DNA from: Lineus longissimus | Lineage: Eukaryota > Nemertea > Pilidiophora > Heteronemertea > Lineidae | Length of the DNA: 60,000 bases | Reading direction: 5' to 3' | Assembly: GCF_910592395.1 (NCBI RefSeq) | Contig: NC_088310.1 | Location: 17,989,501-18,049,500 of the forward strand | In this document: piece by piece, positions 46,801-48,975 of the stretch | Layout of the letters: every line of letters begins with the position of its first letter | How positions within the stretch are numbered: the stretch's first letter is position 1 | Position numbers and translations under genes: made by a program | The notes under the pieces: model-generated | The model's input: the letters and a program-made list of their open reading frames with translations, nothing else | Databases searched by the model: none | Told to the model about the DNA's origin: nothing

Positions 46801-48975
46801 TATCAAAGAAAGTTTATCCGGCCTCCCAAGGATTTTGTTAGGGCCATTAAAAATCATCTTGACCGTCAAGTTTCGGATTCACTCCACCAACCCAGACTCC
46901 GTTAGACCAATGAAGGGTACGGACTGACAGAATATCTCTGATGGTTCAGAATGTTAAAAACTCCCAATTGCATTCCTTGATTGGTTTCCGTCTAGAGTTG
47001 CTCTTGAGACTGAGCAGTATCTTTGAGAGTGCTCCTGCGGTGGTAATGGTTTCTCAGCAACTTTGGTTTGCTATGAAAAGAGAGAATGTTTACCCTGGGA
47101 AAAACAAACATCAAGTCTGCACACCATTGAAAACACAGAATCAGACATTCAGATGCAGAGAGTCTCCAAGATGAGAGAGAAATCATACATGTAATGCCTG
47201 GTGGTGGTGGTGGTGGTGGTGGTGGTGGTGGTGGTGGTGGGGGTGGGGGGGGGGATGAAAAGAAGTTTGAAAGACCCAAATGACGTGAATCAAGTAAAAT
47301 GTTGCAGTGCAGCAGAAGTTATGAAGGGTCCGCCTTTCTAAATAAAGCCAAATACTAAAAATGTCTGCATCACAAAAAGATGATCAAAAAATTTTGTTAT
47401 GTGTGCTAATTTACCAAAATGACATGTGTCCATCTGGTAACTAGGACACTTGGCCATCACATGCGTTAAATTTTGCGATAAATCAACCAACCTGTTGCTT
47501 TGAACTTAAACTTTATGCACAAATCAGTTTATGCATAATTTGCAATTTATCTCGGCAAGTTGGAAGGCCGGCCCGCTTCTCGGCCATCTGGAGAATCGAT
47601 TATCTCGGGTGATCAAAGTAAATTGCCTGACCTATATGACACTGCTCTAATTGCTCTAATAGGGTGATCATACACTAATGTAGGATAGTTCTATGATTGT
47701 CATAATTGCAGGATACAATCCTCATTTCATGGCAGGAAATGTGGTTATGATTATGATGCATAAGTATCTGTTTCAAAATAATAAAAATTGAAAGTAGTAG
47801 CTGGAGGTCAATTGTTGTTAGGATATTCTTTTTCTTTGACAATTTATTATAATTCAATTAGGTTTTTTGATTGTTTGACAAAGACACTCCACAGAAAATT
47901 GTTTAATAGGTCATTCCAAGGCACGGAAATGGGATCTATACTACAAGAAAAATCCACAGTGGCTTCCAGCTAATTGTTTTATATAAGATCTTAAACTAGC
48001 CTAGACCTGTTTCTAATCAAGTCAATGACCTGCAATATACATCAAATGCAAAGCATGACAATGGGGCCTACATGTACGATGTATGACACAGGCTTGGAGA
48101 TCACACACTTAATGAGATTATAAGTGTACCAAGATGTAAGGTTCAGTCAGATTGGTGATATCAAAGAACATATTGAAGATATGGGGCACTATTCGAGATA
48201 TTGTTGAGGCCCAACTAGGGCACGACATTATACTAACGAATAAAGGGGTGAACATTTCAATTGAAATGTCTAAAGCAAGGCATTGTTGTAAAACCTGAAG
48301 GCATGGATGAGCTAAAGATTTTTTACAGGACGCTACATAAAACATTCACAGAAATCTAGGGTGCTCCAGGGGACACACTGATCACCTTACTTCTTCCAGG
48401 AAAAGACTTCTTGAAGGTGGCTGAAGGCGAGGCACTTTTGAATGGCCCCGGGTGAATCTGTATTTGGGTATCTGTCTCCGAAATGACAAAAAGTGATTAT
48501 TACCTGAAACAACAACATTTTTAAGTCCTGCATCCTCAATTCTTTTCGCACAGTCAATAATTTCATTCTTGTCGACATCGACGATCGGCTGTCCATCGAA
48601 TTGATATCCGCCCTGCACAAGAACATCCAGCCCGGAAACGATCTTGGCCAAATCATCAGGAAATTCACAAAGTGGTGGCAAGGAATGCGATGCGGGACCA
48701 CACAACCTCAGAATGGCCACTGGAACAAGGTTTTTCCTCTGAATAACTGCATTTACAAAATGGGTGGTTCCGATGCTAACTTGAAGAATTTCCTTATCTT
48801 TATAAGCAGGTTTTGTGGCCTTGAGGGCAGATTTGATGGCGTCTGCAACTCCTAATGTTACATCAGGCGTTGTCAACACTTTTGCCCATCCCACAAGTGA
48901 ATTTCCACACAGGACAGCAGCATCAGTGTTTGTCCCACCAACATCAACTCCAATCCGAAGTTTTTCAGTCGCCAT
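2108..48975 (-). CDS. Hydantoinase/oxoprolinase (HyuA-like) fused to DUF917, 13 exons, about 991 aa
   Basis: Exons (high to low): 48504-48975, 42617-42875, 42160-42340, about 41677-41760, 8402-8623, 7778-7888, 6580-6943, 6007-6217, 5355-5541, 4704-4943, 4092-4171, 3051-3222, 2108-2500. All junctions except the exon 4 donor are GT-AG and phase-consistent. The start ATG has a good context (AACATGG). The N-terminal half is an ASKHA-type hydantoinase/oxoprolinase with two phosphate loops, GVDVGGTNTD near residue 8 and VIDIGGTTTD in exon 3. The C-terminal third is DUF917 (S-methyl-thiohydantoin desulfurase-like), with GAGILGCGGGG in exon 8. The family opens cyclic amide rings (hydantoins, 5-oxoproline) with ATP in the cytosol; the true substrate cannot be read from sequence. 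The 33-kb intron 4 hosts a Helentron and a nested gene. The gene looks intact. Confidence 0.88.
2755..2975 (+). repeat. tRNA-derived SINE copy (family A)
   Basis: Begins near GGGGCAGTGGAATAAG, with a box B-like GGTTTGACACC about 40 bases later. The body has GTTGCTCCTTGAAACCCTGG, TGTGGAGACCGGGATAA and AAAAGCGCTTTGAAC. The same body occurs in reverse at 42945-43170. Lies in intron 12 of the hydantoinase gene. Confidence 0.6.
3658..4062 (-). repeat. tRNA-derived SINE (family B) with 12-bp target site duplication
   Basis: Read on the minus strand it starts GGAGCCTCATGGCCTAGTGG, with a box A (TGGCCTAGTGG) and a box B (GGTTTGATCCC) spaced as in a tRNA head. A body and a GAA-rich tail follow. Both ends are flanked by GAAGACTCCTTC (3646-3657 and 4063-4074), a clear target site duplication. 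The head is too diverged and the context wrong for a working tRNA gene. Confidence 0.85.
4255..4630 (+). repeat. tRNA-derived SINE (family B), plus orientation
   Basis: Starts near AGAGTTTAGTGGTTAGGTC (box A-like) with GAGCTTGATTCCTGG as box B. The body shares ACCTGGTGTCCATGCCA and CCTTGGAGGAGGAG with the neighbouring minus-strand copy. The two oppositely oriented copies lie 190 bp apart in introns 10 and 11 of the hydantoinase gene, flanking exon 11. Confidence 0.7.
7378..7540. repeat. 44-bp tandem repeat, about 3.5 copies
   Basis: The unit contains GTTCTAGAACGAGTTTGGCA then GGAAACAGGTGGGAAGTTGCAGTC. Each unit carries the palindrome GTTCTAGAAC. The copies are nearly identical, so the expansion is recent. 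It lies in intron 6 of the hydantoinase gene. A further short array, TAGATCATTGGTCAAATC repeated three times, lies at 7636-7690. Confidence 0.85.
7975..8155. mobile_element. Degenerate pogo-like MITE
   Basis: One end reads AGTTAGTAGAGACACTCTATC and the other CTACTAGAGGTTCCACTGTG, the latter matching inverted ends of the CAGTAGAACCTC family seen elsewhere in the window. The interior repeats AAGGACACC, TGCTGTCCTTAAT and AGAGGTAGGCC, as do the copies at 38273 and 46507. No open frame. Lies in intron 5 of the hydantoinase gene. Confidence 0.55.
8755..8770. repeat. Perfect hairpin, candidate Helentron 3' terminal stem-loop
   Basis: AATGGCC-AG-GGCCATT is a 7-bp inverted repeat with a 2-base loop. 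It sits 136 bp past the Helentron stop codon and 132 bp before the exon 5 splice acceptor. Position fits a Helitron 3' hairpin, but no consensus end could be verified. Confidence 0.4.
8906..10360 (-). other. Tandem EEP endonuclease domains, first copy degenerate
   Basis: Both copies follow the pattern of retrotransposon-type apurinic-like endonucleases. Copy 2 (residues about 2765-3006) has FHNARS, FAESRL, VMGDFN, LDLVFTN and WSDHK, a full catalytic set. Copy 1 (about 2520-2760) has FMNVES, FTNPKV, LGNFN, LDMIFAHK and FSTHHM. The catalytic Glu, the Asp of GDFN (N2674) and the Asp of SDH are replaced. The shared layout suggests an internal duplication followed by decay or change of role. Confidence 0.85.
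8906..17926 (-). CDS. Helentron polyprotein: 2A, cysteine protease-like, HUH Rep, Pif1 helicase, two endonuclease domains (3006 aa)
   Basis: A single uninterrupted frame. In order: a 124-residue leader ending in a 2A motif (117-125); a protease-like domain (about 145-345) with C155 and D281/H283; a 17-residue charged repeat (about 478-861); a Cys-rich region (CSSCHQTW, WMCRTC) resembling DUF6570; Helitron Rep with HVH at 1500-1502 and paired tyrosines Y1685/Y1689; a Pif1-type helicase with Walker A GGAGVGKS (2059-2066), Walker B D2150/E2151, GDMFQL and VALSRVRSLNDL; then two EEP endonuclease domains (about 2520-2760 and 2765-3006). The second EEP keeps E2817, GDFN (D2929) and SDH (H2996). The first has lost them. 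Such elements transpose by rolling-circle replication. Intactness argues for recent activity. M1 is simply the first ATG of the frame; no intron was evident. Confidence 0.92.
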   Translation of the reverse strand: MISLEQYRSAVGCFFSRAITKKDKDAPQCGCKHTTPLLNNVQDFYSVTELYGYNIWFDEMTVKHKSRSADLSVEDIILNTYYSSVQSTCEYYFSFWILENVLLHHSFANFERLKLAGDVESNPGPCQFTIMKAVQGHFHQGDVTRFRGESIGKQCICNCVKALAFSYVKAPLLWTSNDLDDILLQGDQLYQKWNIAGYIAIDQIHPYIEFSNKHFFSLKPLGATKSVLLLENSLLLDDDGTPYIQLRHAVQKLFPMGFSILIIQGNAVALICVSGRYFLFDSHSRNINGEVTPDGTSVCLQFQQESDVVNFVANYVINLGCSISDTNNIEITYFRLKLMSSKAFALGEKRSTIQHGISDESSTSQHDPQPATSTSHNYHCNLTTYITDQKEKLTRHEYMKTLMQRKRKDELYKANEKLNDRTNKHSLRTNTEYKNKELYQKQMKRTNPLFQEKERILGTPSKQKLRKNIDYQAKELLQKQMKRADPEIKEKELLTKQMKRADPAIKEKELLTKRMKRADPEIKEKELLTKRMKRAYPEIKEKELRTKQMKRANPEIKEKELLTKRLKRADPEIKKKERLTKRMKRANPEIKEKELLTKRMKRANPEIKEKELLSKRMKRADPEMKKKELLTKQMKRADPEIKMKELLTKRMKRADPEIKKKELLTKRMKRANPEIKKKELLTKQMKRTDPEIKEKELLSKRMKRADPEMKKKELLTKQMKRADPEIKMKELLTKRMKRANPEIKKKELLTKQMKRTDPEIKEKELLSKRMKRADPEMKKKELLTKQMKRADPEIKKKELLTKRMKRADPEIKEKELLTKRMKRADPEIKEKELLTKQMKRAHPEIKQKELLTKQMKRTDPEYKFKERVIKERSRANAHVCSIEQNKDVSRKRKLRCDEQYQYMERENKRFKRNMNRTEFTLKVTTINTLKRKVRREYPSVRQNETASKRQKRVGDNLRTSIQLFHENISNGPLYVCSSCHQTWFKHSVIDASKVHVPSDRQDLLSECLTSYTSVSNIEWMCRTCRDSINKGKVPKLSIKNNMAFKVKDKPPELDLHQLEERLISLRIPFMQMRELPVGGQKTVRGNVVNVPIDVSKTVLSLPRNLSDIETVPVKLKRRMQYKTNEFIENIRPTKVLHALKWLKDNSPFYKDVNVSNDEQWIESLQPQLSGNMSEFLDRREADPEPAPSTSKEHERQPNSAFNTTSKKVHLNSRSADEKNGESSEDDDSDHFSEVDDTELRTSANMDTMLDNAELPEPEEFIFAPGEGQTPLGLFHDSNAEYLSFPTIFCGQGRSEHPVKVHYSDISKYELRSVDRRVAQNVPNVFFKLKKLQIKQISDKVGLAVRRCKTKGETYTAHQMLDDDRRHNMVHLDEGYYIFRTIRNSPPYLENKKKEVFAMIRQLGIPTLFMSLSAADTRWSPLLKTLGLLIDKVEYTDNEIQDFKWQTRSRLLSADPVSCARYFDNRFHEFMKTVLKGPHNPLGVITDSFHRVEFQQRGSPHVHMALWIENAPQYGSSSEEEVVNFIDSIISVSADVIESDMPFLALQYHKHSKTCRKGKCPICRFGFPMPPMKRTRVLEPLDLDPEITDEQLKIYKENYMKIQATLIAMGDGKDTKCTYDDFLADLKMTEDEYIYSIRSSLKAPKVFLKRKPSEIRINPYMKNLLSSWQANHDIQFILDGYAVAVYIIAYTCKSQKGMSALLDTAAKQAKADKMELRQAVRHMGNKFLNSVETGAQEAAYLVLQLPMTRCSRDVVFINTNIPEERPFILKDKSKLEKLKPTSTDVQVAGMITWYARRTFLKQYCLADYVSQFTITYPKSETLDDPFEENLDDYPLDESNDTNDNDNSADHSEMNRYDENDEHDFTVEATYVTRTGVKITRRKTPKVIRYVNFSKEKDSEAYYRERILLFHPWSNENLLKGHHETYEEQYNFLKATTNIDTKRKEYENFNEELMEAIAEAENDDPVEQDEIEGTIQTNECLFFDPDRSNNQKHYDIAQDIGIAVRPSDQQVELMNHKLPDNQYKELLRSLNLKQREIFTHVVQTIKSSATNNEQIYMFITGGAGVGKSQVVKALYQVLLRRLCSEEGQNPEDVRIQIVAPSGFAAYVVQGSTIHSAFAIPFQKDLKSYKPLTQEKRNTMRAKYRNLQVLFIDEISMVGCEMLLFIHQRLQEIMGIKKPFGGVHIITIGDMFQLRPCFGGYVFEDSKSPNAQLEAELWNIWREHFVVYELDEIMRQQDDMAFANTLGRLRTGNQTQEDITLLKTRQISFSDPTFPREVPHIFLLNKQVDEHNQKMFNETTETKAIIHAQDIVTTSCTKDMQNKISQSLKTVATYNNCANLQRTLNVAVSLTYIISINLDVDDGLVNGSTCIIKHIQYHAELKNPSIIWVEFEQKRIGQEQRSSNRSSYSSAIDKSWTPIFAVKRQFQWGNHHYVLRTQFPLKQSNARTVHSSQGGTFQKLAINMNTMLKNTPPGLKNHSHYVALSRVRSLNDLYIIDLNEKDISQSSKVQDYMRLMKQAQQLVLCYTPVYYGKEFNIAFMNVESLKDYVNTLPQIESLANASLIAFTNPKVVKSCLYKLPNYQPICNDQLSSKTIDDTTTELLLYIKNEVTILERTFFKTDCFQAIYVCVHPPQCHEIYHIIVINVYPQCIWTDLTKCLDECLLRYKKMDKFLLLGNFNNIDIPVLIDNPDKTVGDSQPKKIMDNKYKMQLETFMSQTYNFHQFLIQPTTKNAPRPTKKDCTHTKLDMIFAHKSNSDYIHSVSLINHPFSTHHMVKTALAYQPNNLLKIVFHNARSVHGNFKDLKLDPNIKAASIIAFAESRLKASDPDISYSLPNHQLLRNDQTTTKELRPPHGLMMYISTNYKIMEVKNHNHGNSFEALSVCIHPPNHHSVIHIIAIYAAPSSTFQNLVYGLQDCLSSYEPNEQYIVMGDFNMKSIGEGENYNAKLETFMFQAYNFRQNVSKNTTSYQSKLDLVFTNPTPSATIDLVDIIDNYWSDHKIVYSALSYL
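12860..13840 (-). other. Helitron Rep (HUH-Y2) nuclease domain
   Basis: Residues about 1362-1689. RGSPHVHMALW gives the metal-binding His pair (H1500, H1502). VYIIAYTCKS gives two tyrosines four residues apart (Y1685, Y1689), the two-tyrosine arrangement of Helitron Rep proteins that nick and join single strands. An additional Y1680 sits just upstream. Confidence 0.85.
15335..16495 (-). repeat. 51-bp coding tandem repeat, about 23 copies (17-aa charged helix)
   Basis: Each unit encodes a variant of KRMKRADPEIKEKELLT. Variants (ADPEM, ANPEI, TDPEI, and LLS in place of LLT) recur in a fixed order of four units. That indicates a roughly 204-bp higher-order repeat, partly duplicated in the middle of the array. 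Frame is kept throughout. The repeat is basic/acidic and predicted helical, so it could be a spacer, a coiled rod or a nucleic-acid-binding arm. Confidence 0.9.
16892..17494 (-). other. Cysteine protease / deubiquitinase-like domain of the Helentron
   Basis: Residues about 145-345, directly after the 2A site. GKQCICNCVKALAF places a candidate nucleophile at C155, preceded by Q154 (oxyanion-hole position), and FLFDSHSR places D281 and H283 in an Asp-x-His pair. This Q-C...D-x-H layout resembles the herpesvirus tegument-type ubiquitin protease fold (peptidase C76). Animal Helitrons more often carry OTU-type proteases, which is the alternative. Assignment rests on motifs only. Confidence 0.5.
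17552..17578 (-). other. 2A-like ribosome-skipping motif in the Helentron frame
   Basis: Encodes GDVESNPGP (residues 117-125), matching the D-V/I-E-x-N-P-G-P consensus of 2A peptides; upstream is the leucine-containing FERLKLA, as usual for active 2As. Skipping would release a 124-residue leader and leave a downstream product of about 2882 residues starting with proline. 2A motifs are known in picornaviruses, trypanosome and invertebrate non-LTR retrotransposons and some sea urchin genes. Activity here is inferred. Confidence 0.85.
17951..18718. other. Non-coding sequence upstream of the Helentron frame
   Basis: No gene-like frame beyond short spurious ones. It lies 5' of the Helentron frame and may contain its promoter and left end, but no terminal motif could be recognised. 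Confidence 0.35.
18719..19475. repeat. 36-bp minisatellite, about 21 copies
   Basis: The unit is GAAAGGTTTCTTCCAAGG followed by CTTGACCTTGGGATGTAT, with a few variants (CTTGGCCCTGGGA, TTTGATCTTGGGA). Each unit contains CCAAGG-CTTGA-CCTTGG, a 6-bp stem with 5-base loop. Since 36 is 12 codons, long frames of 100 to 340 codons stay open in five frames; these are products of periodicity, not genes. Lies upstream of the Helentron and could be inside it. Confidence 0.93.
19560..21797. other. Unassigned intronic sequence with weak minus-strand frames
   Basis: Two minus-strand frames, 20729-21112 (127 codons, with PWWSRWDDRFLSKL and NGIMQLTFSLPLN) and 19944-20189 (81 codons), have somewhat protein-like composition. 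I recognise no family. They could be a decayed second Helentron ORF, captured exons or chance. No splice structure linking them was established. Confidence 0.25.
21798..22229 (+). repeat. Left copy of a dispersed direct repeat (about 430 bp)
   Basis: Starts AACTCGCACAGTGTCGAAAT and ends at AGCGCCTCT. It matches 25700-26600 in the same orientation, e.g. AATTCCGCCATCTTG, CTAGTAAGTGCCACCTTCTT, ATAAATAACAAAATATGAT and CGTAGTGGTGATGCGATAG. The right copy has an extra block of about 450 bp. The pair brackets 3.5 kb holding a retrotransposon and an inverted repeat. Confidence 0.85.
22252..22300 (+). repeat. Left arm of an inverted repeat
   Basis: GGTCCAGGACAGATTGCCGC and then ATAAATAGCTTGGAAAACAC match, in reverse complement, 24266-24333, which has an extra 19 bases in the middle. 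The retrotransposon fragment is inserted between the arms, next to the right arm. Confidence 0.7.
22697..24081 (+). pseudogene. 5'-truncated non-LTR reverse transcriptase (CR1/jockey superfamily)
   Basis: About 460 codons stay open. They carry RT motif B ([20 protein letters not shown]), catalytic motif C (LYIYADDCSLF), HKHLGIILDETLSF (motif E) and a C-terminal zinc-binding YCKCGHKAQTTRHLFFNC. The endonuclease, fingers and catalytic motif A are missing through 5' truncation, so it cannot encode a working enzyme. The ATG at 22690 lies in the target duplication and is not the native start. The open frame suggests a young insertion. Confidence 0.9.
22697..24262 (+). mobile_element. Non-LTR retrotransposon insertion with 10-bp target duplication
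   Basis: The insertion is bounded by ACAGTGTTTC at 22687-22696 and again at 24263-24272. It holds the truncated RT frame, a 3' UTR of about 180 bp with AATAAAAT near 24234, and a short tail of ACAAACAAACAAAC repeats. The repeated tail instead of poly(A) fits CR1/L2-like elements. It sits in intron 4 of the hydantoinase gene, antisense to that gene. Confidence 0.85.
24266..24333 (-). repeat. Right arm of the inverted repeat
   Basis: Reverse complement reads GGTCCAGGACACATTGCCGC...TTATAAATAGCTTTGGAAAC and pairs with 22252-22300. Together the arms look like ends of a foldback or MITE-type element that the retrotransposon entered later. Confidence 0.7.
24334..25699. other. Intronic sequence between repeat copies
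   Basis: No recognised gene. Overlapping minus-strand frames of 70 and 89 codons (24528-24894) have no family resemblance. Base composition is less AT-rich than the neighbours and contains several CpG-bearing words. Confidence 0.35.
25700..26600 (+). repeat. Right copy of the dispersed direct repeat, interrupted by a TIR element
   Basis: Matches 21798-22229 at both ends (25700-25785 and 26285-26600). The central block of about 450-500 bp is absent from the left copy. It corresponds to an inserted short DNA transposon, described separately. Confidence 0.85.
25793..26235. mobile_element. 443-bp MITE with 13-bp perfect terminal inverted repeats
   Basis: Ends are GAGACAAGACCAC (25793-25805) and its exact complement GTGGTCTTGTCTC (26223-26235). 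AGCG occurs immediately outside both ends, a possible 4-bp target duplication. No coding capacity. It is nested in the right copy of the direct repeat; about 45 bp of sequence beyond the right end is also missing from the left copy, so that copy may have lost bases too. Transposon superfamily not assigned. Confidence 0.75.
26982..26988 (+). promoter_or_regulatory. TATA box of the nested OB-fold gene
   Basis: ATATAAAAGG lies 93 bp before the start codon at 27075. Transcription would start around 27012-27018, giving a 5' UTR of about 60 bases. The position is as expected for a TATA-driven core promoter. Confidence 0.6.
27075..29704 (+). CDS. OB-fold (RPA-like) protein, four exons, 250 aa, nested gene
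   Basis: Exons 27075-27314, 27989-28123, 28757-28933 and 29504-29704, all phase 0, with strong GTAAGT-type donors and pyrimidine-rich acceptors. Exon 1 begins MATSQGIRNVSKVKILG and ends QQSSK. Residues about 117-170 (VSLEGTVQSVSPKK, CRRDVKVTDGSTSLLVKCWG) fit the OB fold of replication protein A DNA-binding domains; the parts on either side may hold further partial OB strands. KRRR at about 113-116 could help nuclear import. Likely a single-stranded nucleic acid binder; its partner is unknown. It lies inside intron 4 of the hydantoinase gene on the opposite strand, has its own TATA box and is complete. The exact family was not recognised. RPA-like genes are known Helitron passengers in plants, but here it is separate and spliced. 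Confidence 0.82.
29710..30400 (+). repeat. Tandem repeat of about 160 bp, 4-5 imperfect copies
   Basis: Each unit has ATGTAAGTGGTGACAATATC, ATAATTATGACATTGCTTG, GGCATAACAATGCCCACTG and CTTCATTAATCTGTCTTTG; starts recur near 29713, 30008, 30170 and 30285, with partial units between. The array begins within 10 bases of the OB-fold stop codon and ends before the AATAAA at 30453, so it probably makes up most of that gene's 3' UTR. Confidence 0.8.
30453..30458 (+). promoter_or_regulatory. Candidate polyadenylation signal of the OB-fold gene
   Basis: AATAAA 749 bp after the stop codon and just beyond the tandem repeat array. It is the first canonical signal I noticed downstream; the 3' end is inferred. 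Confidence 0.45.
30459..31557. other. Intronic sequence without recognised genes
   Basis: Only short, unconvincing frames. The segment from about 31.2 to 31.55 kb has a SINE-like phrase (AAGTGTCTATGCCAGGGCAAG, CAAACCTCCGGCC) but no clear tRNA head. Confidence 0.4.
31560..32952. mobile_element. Pogo/Tigger-like DNA transposon, 1.4 kb, non-autonomous
   Basis: The left end is TA|CAGTAGAACCTCGATTGTGG and the right end CCGAGGTTCTACTG|TA. These are complementary termini with TA target duplication, as in the pogo/Tigger branch of Tc1/mariner. Subterminal GTGGACCACCTCGG words repeat inward on both sides. No transposase-sized frame is present. A minus-strand 85-codon frame (31977-32234, starting MAYFTAEEANVIMEIGS) is preceded, on its upstream side, by TGACGTCA and other promoter-like words, so the element may carry a captured first exon. 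Confidence 0.8.
32955..36870. other. Intron 4, segment with SINE remnants and no genes
   Basis: Contains an ATAATAATAATAATAATAAG tail at about 33150-33170 preceded by a SINE-like 3' region (AAGTGCCCTAGAGCAG). It also has a local duplication near 34690-34790 (GATCAAGTGACTC and CATACACTGTSACGTSAA) and the imperfect hairpin AAAACCCTCGGCGAAGCGCC at 35906. The 47-base segment 35314-35360 has a strong acceptor and donor on the minus strand but does not fit the host frame. No protein-like frame was supported. Confidence 0.45.
36880..37190 (+). mobile_element. Hairpin-ended non-autonomous element, copy 1 (approximate)
   Basis: Ends with AGCTTCGCTGAC-TTT-GTCAGCTGAGCT (37158-37184), a 10-of-12 stem, followed by a run of A. 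It is preceded by a GGATGGCAGGAAGGACGGACACC stretch in a low-complexity zone. The layout matches the neighbouring copy, which ends at 37870. Left boundary is a guess. It resembles microsatellite-bearing Helentron-associated elements of bivalves (pearl type), by inference. Confidence 0.45.
37560..37871 (+). mobile_element. Hairpin-ended non-autonomous element, copy 2, with (GAC)n core
   Basis: A text beginning near CCCCTGGTGGCCAAACC leads into the GAC repeat, then GCTATGGGATAAG-like sequence and a perfect 11-bp stem AGCTCACCTCT-GCTA-AGAGGTGAGCT (37842-37867), then AAAA. This end structure is shared with the element 680 bp upstream. The left boundary is uncertain. Confidence 0.5.
37718..37822. 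repeat. (GAC)n microsatellite, about 100 bp
   Basis: Nearly pure ACG/GAC triplets, bordered on both sides by GGACGACGGACG. The frames read as poly-Arg, poly-Asp, poly-Thr or poly-Val depending on phase and are not genes. Confidence 0.95.
38273..38475. mobile_element. Pogo-like MITE, about 200 bp
   Basis: Starts CAGTAGAACCTCTCTATCAA and ends GAGGGAGGTTCCACTT. The interior has AAGGACACCCTCGGGACTGA, TGCTGTCCTTAATAGACAGG and GTCCTCATTAGAG direct repeats. It is the same family as 46507-46665. The outer TA is not intact at either side, so it is an old copy. Confidence 0.65.
39686..39983. repeat. 151-bp tandem duplication
   Basis: Copy 1 starts at 39686 and copy 2 at 39837, each beginning CTAATAAGAAGAAGATGGCC. 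Both contain TTTTCAACTTTGGTAACCTT and CATGGGAGCTCCTGA. They differ at only a few sites, so the duplication is recent. Confidence 0.85.
41677..42875 (-). CDS. Hydantoinase gene exons 2-4 (42617-42875, 42160-42340, 41677-41760)
   Basis: Exon 2 covers the hydantoinase_A middle region (FSPVSTGQEEQV to QNDGTLI). Exon 3 covers RTFASGPTNS and the second phosphate loop VIDIGGTTTDVGVL. Exon 4 covers VGGVNTNFRMPDVMSIGLGGGS. Phases are 1 to 2, 2 to 0, then 0. Exon 5 must be entered in phase 0, so exon 4 must end after CTA (41692, donor GTGCGT) or after GAC (41677, donor GTCAGG). The nicest-looking donor, GTGAGC after 41688, would be phase 1 and breaks the frame. I chose 41677 because it restores the usual spacing between GGGS and VGPESVGY. 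Confidence 0.8.
42945..43170 (-). repeat. tRNA-derived SINE copy (family A), minus orientation
   Basis: On the minus strand it starts GGCAGCGGTAGCGCAGTCAT, followed by GGTTTTGAGATCGC in the box B position. The body has TTCTGGTTGCTCCTTGAGTT and TGTGAAGACTGGGATG, matching 2755-2975. It lies just upstream of hydantoinase exon 2 in intron 1. Confidence 0.65.
43742..45370. repeat. 22-bp satellite in a 44-bp dimer, about 74 monomers
   Basis: Two related 22-mers alternate: GAGAACCATGGCTATGGTGCTG (with CATGACTATGG variants) and GAGAAACACGACTATTGGGCTA. Order is mostly alternating but with runs of either type. Longer blocks of 66-110 bp recur, which indicates higher-order turnover. The array lies in intron 1 of the hydantoinase gene. 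Short frames translating it, such as one at 45035-45337, are not genes. Confidence 0.93.
46028..46195. repeat. 9-bp tandem repeat TATTTCAGC / TATTTTAGC
   Basis: About 18 units, with C/T alternating at one position. TTTCAG resembles a splice acceptor, and on the plus strand the array is a long series of acceptor-like words. The host gene is on the minus strand, so this is probably without effect. Confidence 0.9.
46507..46665. mobile_element. Pogo-like MITE, 159 bp, TA target duplication
   Basis: TA precedes CAGTGGAACCTCCCTTAGCG at the left, and AGAGAGGTTCTACTG precedes TA at the right. The interior is built from repeated AGGACACT / CTCTCTATTAAGGACA words in opposing orientation, so most of the element can fold on itself. 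Confidence 0.75.
47204..47254. repeat. (GGT)n microsatellite with G-rich end
   Basis: About 14 TGG/GGT triplets followed by GGGGGTGGGGGGGGG. The minus strand reads as poly-proline in a 95-codon frame, which is an artefact of the repeat. Confidence 0.93.
48504..48975 (-). CDS. Hydantoinase gene exon 1 (N-terminal ATPase-like domain)
   Basis: Encodes residues 1-157 plus one base. It begins MATEKLRIGVDVGGTNTD, the first nucleotide-binding loop of hydantoinase/oxoprolinase proteins, followed by the family motif IGTTHFVNAVIQR. The exon ends ...NVVVS with donor GTAATA at 48503 (phase 1). The next exon supplies the rest of the glycine codon. Confidence 0.9.

Larger units (their letters stand above)
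45371..48503. other. Intron 1 of the hydantoinase gene, remaining part
   Basis: AT-rich, with a 9-bp repeat array, a MITE and a (GGT)n tract listed separately. A plus-strand frame at 46676-46905 has a partly protein-like end (FIRPPKDFVRAIKNHLDRQV) and may be a decayed mobile-element remnant; no family recognised. Confidence 0.4.

Noticed and set aside
46676-46905. Plus-strand frame with a protein-like C-terminal part
   Set aside because: It starts within a MITE end, has no recognised domain, and sits in intron sequence; most likely a decayed repeat or chance.
47200-47260. Poly-proline protein on the minus strand
   Set aside because: A (GGT)n microsatellite with no gene context.
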